Of a stretch of DNA of 64,000 nucleotides, positions 1-11,713 are shown in pieces; the first letter of the stretch is position 1; the number at the start of each line of letters is the position of its first letter. Source of the DNA: Breviolum minutum Mf 1.05b.01. Its lineage: Eukaryota > Sar > Dinophyceae > Suessiales > Symbiodiniaceae. The translations under genes and the position numbers were made by a program. The stretch spans positions 93,649-157,648 of the forward strand of contig DF239874.1 of assembly GCA_000507305.1 (NCBI GenBank), read 5' to 3'. A model generated the notes under the pieces. It worked only from the letters and a program-made list of their open reading frames with translations. It was not told the origin of the DNA and did no database searches.

Positions 1-53
1 AACATGACTCTTTGATAGCCTGATGATGTTTGGACTTGTGACAGTTGTGGCAG

Positions 54-3000
54 GATTTGACTTGGCCCACTGGTTTTGTTGCTTTTCCTATGCGACCACC
101 GCTGCCACGATCAACAGTGGCGCCGGGATCCAAGGATCGCCATAGAATGTCGGAATCGCCCAATTTAATTGGCAGGTATCATAATGGACGAGACGGACAT
201 GACAGAAATGCAAAGGATCCGCGCTCCTTTTGCAATCCTTCTGCAATCTTCAACTCTCTATAAGTCTATAAGGCACTTGCAGGCCGCGTGGCCTTCTTCC
301 CATACCTGGCTTTGTCTACGATGATGACCGGTCAGGATCCCCAGAACTCAACTCTTTCGTATGGAGCCTGCACAGCTGCTGCCGTGCTGCTTTCAGGCTT
401 GGTCTATCCAATTTCTGCACGCCTGGTTTGGGGTGGCGGCTGGTTGCAGCAGATGGGCTTTGTGGACTTTGCAGGCCACGGAAAAGGTGAAACAATGTGA
501 ACCACATTTACGCAGCATAAGCATAAACAATCATGTACATGAGAAAAAATCATAAAAATTCAAAAGTAGCCTTAGCTCACATTTAATATGTTCTAATGTC
601 GTTTTAGCCATTCAAGTCTTGGTCGCTTCGAATATCTTGGAATCAAACTCTGCCATCACGATTGTCTTGTTCGATTTGTACCCACAGGATCTGCCACTGT
701 GCATTTGGTTGGAGCTGTCAGTGCCCTGGTCCAATCCCAAGAACAAAATCTCTGCCGAGAGCACGGTGAAAGCATGTGACAGCATTGAGCACTGTACGCA
801 GATCTGTTGGACTTTGTCTTTAGACTACCTTCATCTCCTTTCATACCTGTCAATCTCTCTTCATATCCTTTCATCTTTCTTCGTTTCCTTTATCTCTTTT
901 CATACCTTTTATTATATTCTTCCACATTTGTGCATCTCTCTGCATCTCTTCATCCCTTTGCATCTATTCTTATCTCTGCTTACTTCCTTTCTGTTTCTTG
1001 CTCTTTAGGTGATCTCGTTGACCCTAGCTCTTTGATGTTGTTTGCCTCTTTGTTTACTTGATAATGTATCATTCGGCTCCCTGACCTCCCAAATTTCTCA
1101 GTCAAAGTCAAAGCCTGGCTTTTTCCCAGGTCAGCACCATGATCTGCGGGCCGCGCATTGGTCGCTTCCCTGAATATCGAGCGTGGCGAAAGCCCTGCAA
1201 ATGGATTTTCGGGGAAAAGCACGATGATCAGTACTACCGTGTTCCACAGGATGGCGTTGGGGCCAAAAGGGAAAAGCGTCAAAGAAATTGCAAACTCTTT
1301 TTGCCCTGGGACTTTAAGAATCGACGACATTTAATCATTGATGCCACATAAACGATACAAGAGTCCATTCCCCAGCAGCCAAAAGGACGCGGTGGAGAAG
1401 AAGGTCTTCATCCCATTCCGTCGTTGCCGGCACCCAGTGCAGCTTCTTTTTGGAACCTTTTTGCTGCAGCTGGGCTGCACAAGTGCAACCGCTAGAGCCG
1501 CTAGAACCGTTAGAACCGGCAGACCAATGTAGTAAAATCGCGATGCTTTCATGAGGTTAACGAGGCCGTTTTATACTGACCGATGACCAAACCTGCCGTA
1601 TCGACCTGCGAAACGTGCCAAGGTTGGTTGGTTTTCTCGCATTCAACCCTGCATCAACTTTCTCCATCACCTCAGGGCAAGATCTTGTCATGGCTCATGC
1701 CTCTGCCACTACCCTCCTAGCAGCAGCTGGTGCAGGTGTTGGAGGTCCTAGCGCTCGCACAAGGGCATGCGATGCATGAGATGCATGAGATATGAAGACA
1801 TGCGGCCTTCCTGTAGCCACTTATGATATACATATAATATTTTTTATGTGAATATAGTATATGTAAACACATAAAATATATGTAAACATATATATACATA
1901 TAACTTGTATCTCATCTTCAGTTATCATAAATGTGGCGGCAAGGGGCCCGTCTCTCAGCAAAGAGAAGGTTAATCAGGATGCTACGTTTAGATGTCTGAT
2001 GCCGGTTCACACGTATAGATTAAATGTATGTAATTGTGTATATAAGTAACAATTATTATATGTACGTACATATATTTTAGAAGTCATATCACATCATGGA
2101 ACGAACAATATAACATTTGTATATTGATAAATATAAATATATATTTATACTATTTTCCTTTAATATTTACAGCAGCACGGTCATCAACTCCAGTGTAGTG
2201 CTTTGAACAAGTTCAGAGTAAGTTGAGCCCTTCAGACTTCGATCACGTTTCAGGTGTGGCATATTCGATGGTGCGGACGCGTTCGTCGGTGGTACGTGTG
2301 CCAGAGCTTACAAACGCTGTGATCGGTGGCTTGGTGGCCAGCTGTGCCTGCTGCACCGTCATTCCTTTGCCCATCGCACCTTTGGTAGGGCTGATCGCTT
2401 CGCTACTGACACTTTCAGTGGAAGAATTCTTGGTGTACGCCCAAGTGGATGATGCAGTCGGAGCTGTCTCTCAGCATGTTTTGGTGTCAAGTTCTTCAGC
2501 TGTGCCATTGGTCTATGATACGTGTATGATGAATTTATGATGTATGACCATTTGCTTATCCAATGTGCTTGATTGATCTTGATTGTGGGTCCATGTATCC
2601 CAAATTTCACAGGTGAAGACTAGACATAGCAAATATGGTATCAGCAACGAATGGGTATTAAACAAGAATGTTTGCCAAGCCCATGCCTGCTCAATTTGGT
2701 CATGCATGCAATGCTCTGCGATATTTGAACGGCAAAGACACAATAAAATAACATTCCAAGGATTACATGTCAAAGAAACTCTGTGAGCAGATGCTTCATC
2801 ACATATTGCCGCTGCCAACGATTGCCATCGATTGCCTACATTTTATTGAGAACAAGTGCCAAGTGCGAATGTTTCACTTAAAACTGAGCCGTGGGAAATT
2901 CAACTGCTCCTTTTTCAAGAGCAATGAGGAAAGACCCATTTTTGAGATATAGAGAACACATATCAACACATAAACTACAAGAAACACTCTGATCTCATCT

Positions 3001-6000
3001 GATCTCTGTGAAAAGCTGGATCGTAAAGATGAAATCCATCGAAACATTTCTCTCACCATGCCTGCTCCAAAACCCCTTGATATCTTGTTGCAACAAGTTG
3101 GAGTTTCAATAGTTTCAATCGGGAATAGCTTTAAGTACAATGCTGTAATCAACACGGAGTCTTTTGCTGGACACTTTTGAATTGTTGAAGTTTCCTATAG
3201 CTTTCATCAGCAGAACGCATGCTAGAAAAACAAATGAAGCGAGTTCGATCAAGGGGCTCAAACCGCTTGACCATGTGCTGCGTCGTGCAAAACCCCCTAC
3301 ACTACTACACGAACCCAAACTCCTTTTCCTCAAATCGAGTCAAATCGCCCATACCGATTCCATACATGTTGGACGACTAAGAAGATGCTTGACGTTTGAG
3401 AATATGGCATGTGGATTGGATATCATCCAAGTTCAAATACCATTTGACAGAAACAGCCAACAGATTCGCAACAAATGATTGCCGCAATCGAAACAGCTTG
3501 GGCATATCAAACACCACATCTAATTGACATGATGAAGTCGAAGTGAAACCGCCGTCTCTGCGAGATATACTGTAGTAAATATGATTATATACGATAGAAA
3601 GGTGCTTTCGTTGCATAAGGTATGACTTTAAATACATATTGGCCCCTAGTTTTGGCTCGGGAGGTGGATGACATCAGATGGATGAATAATGATGCACACG
3701 AAACGACGCTGTTTTCACATCCTTAATGCGATGTGTTCACCCATCTTTGCCCTTCCTGAGCCTTTCTTCAAGACAGCAACCTCCTGCTCATAGTTTCTGG
3801 GCCATGTCTCTCTGAGGATTTTCAACCTAGTGCTCAAGTTCGGGCAAGCAGACAAAATGCTATCAAAACACTAGAACAATGTAGCAGCTAATAAGATTCT
3901 TACTGCCACAGCCTGAAGATGCCCACAATTGTGTTATTTTTTCATTTCAGTTTGCGTTTTTCCTTTTTTCATTCTTTATCATAAATCGTGTTCTTGCAAA
4001 AGCACCACAACCAGCAAAATAACCTGATTTGACCCATTCGTGAAGCGCAGGAAGCTCTTGCAAATCTTTTGCAATGGGTAAGTTATAATCCTCGACTTGC
4101 CTTATTGATATGGGAATGTACACATGTTTGTAAAATCTGTATCCCACAACACCTCACAACTTGCCACTACATGGCTGACTGACGGATCGTCAAGCAAAAG
4201 TAAATTAAGAAGAGTGTAAGGCAGCAGCAACAATGAATTGATCTCCTAGGCAATACGCACTCTTTGGTGATGTATATGTGTACACATCAGGAGCGGAGCA
4301 AACCAGGTTCTCTAATTTTATTTCATAGATTTCAAACCTACCAGGTTCTTTATTGGGCTGCTCACATCAATTCAGCAATTTTTCTTGTTTTTTGGTTAGT
4401 CCTGATATGAAGAGCCTCTGTGGCTGGCCGTTTCATCAACATCACACAGATCCGGACTCCAGCAAAAACAGGGAATGGGGCAAGAACCATGGGTCAAGCA
4501 TCAATGCATCATAGAATTACCTGAAATTGATGATGTTATTAGAACATGACCTGTATCAAACTCCAGGCTGGCATTAGATAACTTCTCAATTCCCCTGCCT
4601 TGCGGCCTTGTGGATTCGAAGCCAACGGACCAACGGACCAACGGACATAGATCGACCTCCAAAGCAAGGTGATTGAATGAGAATGACTCAGAGGGAACAA
4701 CTTTTCAAAGGCCTTGCCTGAAGGCACGTTTGAATCTGCCAACAACAGAAATTGATGGAAATGGGTGAAGTGAAACATCTACGGGGAGCGGCAACAACAC
4801 TGAGCGGCTTACTCATTTCTTGTCTTTCTGCATTCAAAAATTGCTGAACCTACAAATGTTCATTTCCAGCAATGAAAGACTATTTCCCTTTATTCAGCCT
4901 CTGGTTAAGGAGGGTGGAGTCGGAACATAATCACCTCTATTTTAGTCAAGGACCGCTCTTGACCTTTGTTATCCATTGCTACAGTGTTTGGGCAGGACTT
5001 TCACAAAAAATATATATACCAAATATCTATATATATATATACATTTAAAAAAATCTATTTTGCATAATAGGTACAAAGCACTCCAAATTGACCTTGCTCG
5101 ACTCAGGTCGCAGCTCATGGGCCATCCGGTGCTTGGGGCACCATCGCCGTGAGTTTGTTTGCCGAAAAACATTGTGCTGGCGATTCGGAATTGGTCGGTG
5201 TTTTCTTTGGAGGTGGTGCAGGTGCTTGGAAACATTTGGGAACCCAAGTTCTAGGAGTTCTCATTTTGACAGGCATCTCGCTGGGTTTCACTTATGTCAT
5301 TGTAATGCTGGTGGATTTCTTGTTTGGTTTCCGGTGCAGTCGTGCTTGCGAGCTCATTGGTCTTTGGGCGTGTTTTCAGATACTTTTTCATCTTTTTTCG
5401 GCTGTTCGATGCTGTTTGGCATTGCTTGACTTGACCTGTGCCATTTCATGTTTGTCGCAAGAGACAGCATAAGGTCAACAGTATGAAACACTAGGATAGG
5501 ACATGCTTTGATGGGACTTGATGGGATAGGCTACCGTATGATGTGACAATTAAGATCAACATGATAAAAGACATCATATTGATGGTTTATTGGTCACTTT
5601 TATCTTGGACATGCATTCTGGCCATTTTTTGTTTGCAAATGAATCAAGATTCTGCACAGACCGGAGAGAGAGAGAGACCCGAGCCAACCTAGGTCTGGAC
5701 TTTTGGGAACATCAATTTGATGACGGAAGCCTTCAATCAAACCACGACAAGGCCACCCTCTTTAACCTTGCCCAGATGCGGGCAGATTTGAGTTGTAGAA
5801 CTCGACACTTCGACACAGTGGTGCACTCGGTTGTGCCTCAGAAATGGCAGCGAAGCCCTTCCAAGAGATATGTGGACACTGCCAGTGAAACATCCTCCAG
5901 TTCAGATGTGTTCCCTATTGCACCCGCCAATTTGCCTCCCAACACAAAGGCAGACCTGGATGGAGATAAGGCAGACAAGGTGATGATCCAGAAGCTTTGC

Positions 6001-6171
6001 AAGAAAGTGGAGGACTTGGAACACAAACTCTCTCTATTGACTGTTGGAATGCTTCGTGACAAGGCCAAAACTTCTGAGGACATTTGTGGCACTCGTCCTC
6101 GTGCTGACTCAGCAGCTATTGAGGACGCCTCACCAGTGGCCCCAGTTTGTACGACAAAATCTGACATCTGA
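54..6171 (+). CDS. AMT: Ammonium transporter (AMT/MEP/Rh family), 5'-truncated, multi-exon
   Basis: Moves ammonium across a membrane through an 11-helix channel-like protein; the first helices lie before the window. Exons read as typical AMT blocks: ATTAATINSG (54 to about 120), 283-330, 397-474 (GWLQQMGFVDFAG), 688-728 (ATVHLVGAVSAL), from 1130 (ICGPRIGRF), about 1420-1470 (weak), 1621 to about 1742 (GFLAFNPASTFSI), about 2265-2475 (VDDAVGAVSQH), 5107 to about 5333 (HGPSGAWGTIAVSLFAE, then the last helix) and about 5664-6171. Phases of exons 2 to 5 fit exactly; the intron at 331-396 is GT-AG, while the one at 475-687 starts with GC. The last exon carries the cytosolic tail (ANLGLDFWEHQFDD), followed by a Ser-rich stretch and a short coiled coil (KLCKKVEDLEHKLSLL). 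Stop at 6169-6171. The 2.6-kb intron 2476-5106 holds only AT-rich sequence and short ORF noise. The family is certain; some borders are not. Confidence 0.88.
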
Positions 6172-6654
6172 GCGGCAGCGTTTGTGAACTTTGACAGTTG
6201 GCATACACTGCAAAACATATATCACAGCTTTCACGCAGATGGCATTGGGCAGATTATTGCAGCACTTCCAGCATCTTCCAGCTGCTGATTCAACGCTACA
6301 CATTGCCAGGCGGTAGCGATAGCGACCATCTTGACAGCTCAAGACTGGCAAGATGGGAGCTGAGGACGTCTTTCTCCAATGCATGCTGAAAAGTCTGGTG
6401 TTTTCCGATGTATTCCAATCCTCTGGGGGGACATTGCATTTGGGCTTTAAGATGCATGGCACGACGTCAGACCGTGACCATGCTGTCTTTACAGATTGTT
6501 TAGATTCAGATTATTGCTCCGGACTCGCACTTAGAATATCCGAGGATCCCCCAATCCCAGGGGAAGACCCGAATGACCCCTGTTGTTGGAGGGTCTATAC
6601 TATCACCATCTATCACCCATGCAAATACTCAATGACTTGAATTGTAACGTGCAT

Positions 6655-6960
6655 GTAAAACAAAAGTCTCGCAAATTCTTGTCCAGCGCATTTTTGGAAA
6701 ATTTGTTCCAGATTTTTTGGAGACAACGAGGTGTATGAGCCGAACTCTGCAACTCTTGTGGTGATTTCCTTGATATTTTGCTACATATGCGTGATGATCT
6801 TGATCATTTTCATTTTTTCATTTTTTTTGTTGGGGGTTACCTCATAAAAAATGGTGACCTTGTGGTTGATTTCCACTTTGATATTTTGCTCACTGTGGTG
6901 ATGAATTTGCAAAACATATTTGTCCGTTTTCTTTTGGGGGAGACCTGTCATAAACCAAAA
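6655..6960 (+). repeat. Dispersed repeat family, copy 1 (degenerate)
   Basis: Shares an ordered run of motifs with copies at 18.24-18.50 kb and 49.4-49.65 kb: AACAAAAGTCTCGCAAATTC, then CCAGCGCATTTTTGG, CCAGATTTTTTGG, GAGCCGAACTCTGCAAC and TGATATTTTGCT. The tail has a T-rich segment with TTTTTTGTTGGGGGTTACC. No coding capacity is seen. Ends are approximate because the copies have diverged. Confidence 0.65.
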
Positions 6961-7024
6961 TTGATCTAAAACGCCGCAACTTTTTATGACAGGAAAAAAT
7001 ACATGACAGACGACAAGCTTCGGG

Positions 7025-7095
7025 CAGGCGCACCCCACCCCCCACTTATACATGTAAACAAAACTCTCGCGAATTTTTTCTCATCAATTTTATTC
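7025..7095 (+). repeat. Dispersed repeat family, copy 2 (head only)
   Basis: The segment CACCCCACCCCCCACTT followed by AAACAAAACTCTCGCGAA matches the head of the copies at 49.46 and 18.25 kb. Only the first 60-70 bases align by eye. It is either truncated or badly decayed after that. Confidence 0.55.
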
Positions 7096-10020
7096 AGTTC
7101 TAAGTTTTCACAGATTATTTTGGTACAATTTTTTCTGGCTGTGGGACACCTTTCCAGGAAAACATCACAAATGGTTTGTAAAAACAGAATTGTCCTGCAC
7201 CATTTTCTTATATTCATTCGAAGGTAAAACAGCGCTGTGTCCACCAAGGCTACAAATGAATCTCATGACAGGCATAAAGATAGGTGAGGCTTAGCGCAAA
7301 ATCACTCCAAAGCCATAACCATCCCTTAACAAGTGTGTTCGTAGGAAGATACCAGTCATTTGGTTCATCAACTGCCAACCCTTGGCAGTGGAATTCAGTC
7401 CTGGGCACATATTCTTGTCATAGTTGCTCATGCTAATCTACTTTTGTGGAGTGTTGGATGACGCCTCATATGTACTCATACCTGGACAAAATGTCTATGG
7501 CAATAGTAACAATAGGAACAGTATAATGTCTAATAGGAACACTTATTTCCAGTTGAGAGTCGTGACAAGAGTGTGTGCTGCATCCCCTGTGGGCGATGGA
7601 GTCGCCCACATCTCCCCTCATACGAAGGGGAGACACAAGGCGATTCAACGGCCAATCGACATCAGTCATAGGCCGTGAGCGCTTTGACTTCGAAAGCATT
7701 CGAATGTCTCTCAGTTTTTGTCGATGGATTGACCTGGATTTGGATGTCAGGTCTTGTCCGTGCATTGGAGTTGTCAGGAAATTCGTTCGCGATGCTTCAC
7801 CATGTCTCGCCAAGCGGTTTCGGAGGAACATGATTTTAGTCTTACAATTTAGTACGCACACATTTAATACATAAATCAATAAAAAGATAAAATATAATAA
7901 TACGTACAATATTATATTATACAATAAAATTTCATATAATATAATATAATTTGATTATATAGTATAATGTCATATAATATGCAGCTAGTGTATCGATATT
8001 TGCGCAACTTCAAGTGCGGAGCTCTATCATGCGTCGCCTCAACAGAGCGAGGCTGCCCCTCTGGTTGGCCAAAAGGAGCGACAGAGATTCTAGGATCGGC
8101 TGAATTGGCTGATAGGATCGGCTGGTTGATTTGTTGATTTGGGGTTCTTTTGAATTTATGTGGAGTTTTATTGAAGAAATTGGGGTTTGCATAGCTTTTC
8201 TTTTTTCATACGAGTCATACATCGAAGTCGCTGCGACGTGTCGACCTGTTGCCCAACACAACCCCGCTTTTGGCTCGCAGGGTGCGGGGCCAAGCTGTGC
8301 GAAGCTGTTTCCAAGTACAGCTGTTTGTAAAGAAGCTTAAGAAGTTTGACATCTCCAAGTCTTCAAAATCTATAACTTATAAATACTTATAACATCTGAG
8401 CTTTCAAATATGCTTTCACATCTGAATTCTGACCAAATCTCCAATCCAAAGGTCCAAAGGCCAAAGGAAAGCATAGAATCAGAGCAGATTCCATGCAGCT
8501 TCCAATCCGCACTCATTGCATGCAGCTTTTTACTTGAACACATTTACATCATTTTACATCCACAATTGTACTGGTGGTGCCTTGCCAGTGGCTGCCTAAT
8601 GACATCCAGTGCCGCCAGGATTCAGGAGTGCAGCTCAAGCACTGAAAGCAGTCAAAGCACTCAACAGGCGTAGCCAAACATCGAACAAGTTTTTTGTTTC
8701 AATGTCTTGCATCTTTCCTAAAAAACGTCAAGTGCTGATCACAGTGCAACAAGTGATCAACGAATGCTGCTTTCAGGAGCGAAGTGCTGCAGCCCTGGCA
8801 GGGACAGCAGCTGGACCGGCCTTGCGGCGGCCGGTCACGGTGTTTCCTTCGGTGCCTTGGATCTTCAAAGTGCATGGAAGTGCTTTGATCTCATCTTCGA
8901 TCATGTTCGATCATCTTCAATATGTACGAAACGCACGGATGATGGAAGATGCTGGAGTTCTTCGCCCTTGAACCCGAACGGCAGAATACGGTAGAATCGA
9001 AGAACAACACAAGCGAAACAAAGTGAAAATCGATAGAACATCACAAAAATCAAACAGATTCAAACTGCTGATGGATGTTGAGGTACAAACTTGTATAAAG
9101 GGTTTTGCAATTGGTCACTACAAGACATTCAAAGACGTCTTGTCACATCTTGTCACCACACCTTGGGAGGTAAACCGAAGGCAACCAGAAAGAAGGGCCG
9201 AAAGTCAGGCAAACTGCCGAATGTTTGACACAGATGTGTCACAGTCACAGCAATCACAGCTGACCATAACCGTTTAGTATCTGGTGACTTCGAATAGAGT
9301 TTAGATCATTTATGACGATTTCAGATTTTGCTGTAGATTTCAGCATTGTATTTTGATTAGTTTTGGCGTCTTGCAAGGTGGATTTGTGAAGATTTGTCAC
9401 GTCACTTACTTGTCGATGCCTCGAAGGTGCATGAAGCGCTGTCGTTACCCAACAGGCCTGGTACGATCCCCTTGGGCTGGATGAGTTGAGCTCACATGAT
9501 GTCACCTCCATGGATGAAATAAGCTTCAAATGGTACGGCCTTGATATTCTTGATTAGGAGGGTCACGGAGACTGACACTCCAAGGCGCCAGAAGTCAGCA
9601 CCGAGAGAGAGCCTCACAAAACACCAGACACAAAGCAGAAGGCACAGAAATCAAGCAACATGAAACAACAAGAAAAAGGGAAAAACAACAAATACAAAGA
9701 CATGCAACATCCAAACAGCTGTCAACAAACAACACGCCAAAACCATCAAGCATCAAAGATCAATCATCTAACACCAAAAAGCATCAAACAGCAAAAGATC
9801 AGGAAAGCATCAAGGTGGCTTTAAAGCTCTAAACACACTCAGGTGATTCTAGTTGTTTGTTTTTTTTGGAATTTTTTAGACTCCACCTTCAAGATTATTC
9901 AAGTACCGACTGAAGATGCCTGAACCATCCTGAACGATAATTTTCAGCAAGAAAAAGGACGCAATGCTCAAGATGCTCAAGATTCATGAGTTCAATCCAC
10001 CAGGACCCCTGAGTTGCATG

Positions 10021-10226
10021 TTCGTAAGGACATGTAAGGACATGTAAGGACATGCATGCATGGAAGATTATGAAACATGCAAGGTCTAGACATGTGCTGA
10101 CGGCATTGGAAGGTGGATGCTGTATCCCAGCCAACGTCATTTGGGCGCAGAGGACGGTCTAGTACAGAACCCAGTGCCTTCAGTGCCTTCAGTGCCTTCA
10201 GTGCCTTCAGTGCCTTCAGTGCCTTC
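10021..10226. repeat. Short minisatellites (10-bp and 9-bp units)
   Basis: Three units of about 10 bp (AAGGACATGT) sit at 10026-10055. Six units of 9 bp (GTGCCTTCA) sit at about 10171-10225. The 9-bp array keeps long frames open in both directions, giving Pro-Ser-Val repeats on + and Lys-Ala-Leu repeats on -. These frames are by-products of the repeat and not evidence of a gene. Confidence 0.85.
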
Positions 10227-11713
10227 TGCATGTTTTGGACGAAACCTTCCAGAGCTCAAAGCCTGGTGCCATAACTCCAGCATCAGGAGATTCAAAGAAT
10301 CACAGATTCCAAAGCCTGACTGCACGAGAGAGGCTTTGACGTTTGATCGTGGCCGAGTATGCGTAGCAGAAGTGCACGACCGCAAGGTGGCAGTGTGGCA
10401 GTGGTAGCTGGACAAAACAATGAAAGTAAGTTGATTATTGGAATACCTGCATGAGAGTTTTCTAGAGGGGTGGTAGTACCAGTACCATGTAATACCTGCA
10501 AAAAACTAAGATATGTTTTGAACATGTTTGAACATGTTTGAACTGTATATGGTCACAAATGATTGCTGTGAAGATATGCCCTTACATGACATAGATTGGG
10601 AGTTACAGAGATTCATGACAGGACGCTATGGCTATGGCAGCTGCGTCCAAGGCTATAGATGACCTCCCCCAAGATCATTTGGAGTCGGGGCACCTGTTAT
10701 GAACGAAGTGATTCGAGGCACCATCACCCTCCTCCTCATCATGTTTTGCAACCTTTTCTACTGTGCATTTTATCTTTTGTTCTGCCTCCTTCATGTTCCC
10801 CTTCAAGGTGGGCACGCCGGCGCCGAGAGAAGCAGTGACACGTCCAGACATGTGAGACCCTAAGGGTGCTCGGAAAAGGACGGAAAAGGCCTGCATCGGT
10901 GTTCGTTGACGTTGGCAAGTTTTTCTCAGCTTTCATTGCTCTGCACCTCGCCTTGGAAGTCCATGATCGAAATAGATCGACGACCTGTGATTTGTGGCTT
11001 AAGACGCTTAAGGATCTTAAGAAGTTTTGCAGAGCGGCCAGGAAAGGTGATGATGCATGCTGTAAAGTTGGAATCCATCCCGAAACATCATGCAAGCAAC
11101 TACGGACATGCATGGAAATATCACCAGCCCAATTGAGCAATTCAGGAGTTAGATGGAGTTAGGGGATCATGTCAGTCAATGCTTGACGCGTTATTCAGCT
11201 GCGGAATTCCATGGAACAAATGCAAGAGGCCGGCTCAATGCGAGTGTCTTCACCGCCCCCTCAACCCCCAAGACGGCCAGTGAACGGGCAAATGTGTGTT
11301 TTAGACTGCTTTCGAGAGCTAGCAGCTAGCCAAGGTTGCATTACATGTATTTGACACTGCAATTGGGGCAGTCCATAGTATCCATAGTCCTGGTGTTCAT
11401 AATTCATAAGTCATAAGTCTTTATTTTCCTTTGCAGCGAACCTTACTGTTTTCACAGTGGTATTTGCTCAAGAATCCGATTTTCAATGATTTTCATCTCT
11501 CGTGACTTTCACATTTTTCAGTCAGTCTGTGACATGCGACACAATTTTCGATAGCTCGCATTCCAAGCGCTTTTTTCCAATGCGCATTTGTTCTTTTCTG
11601 CATTCGACTTCGCAAGTTGCACATTGAGAGAGAAGTTAAAAGTTACTACAATTTTGTTGTCCGTCGCATTTTCAGTTTCAACCCGTTCGCGGCTGAGCTA
11701 CAAGATCGCATCA

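Larger units (their letters stand above)
6172..11713. other. Intergenic region between AMT and calpain
   Basis: No gene is recognisable. The stretch holds two copies of a dispersed repeat near 6.7 and 7.05 kb, very AT-rich DNA near 7.86-7.99 kb, an A/C-rich, T-poor stretch at about 9.59-9.83 kb and short minisatellites near 10.0-10.2 kb. An open frame at 10866-11162 (+) starts with ATG and encodes about 98 residues rich in Lys and Cys. It matches no family I know and may be chance. The 400 bases after the AMT stop are probably its 3' UTR. Confidence 0.6.

Noticed and set aside
3640-8285. TTTTGGCTCG words resembling the 3' half of the dinoflagellate spliced leader (3.65 and 8.27 kb)
   Set aside because: Only about 9-10 bases match and the 5' half of the leader is absent; chance is sufficient.
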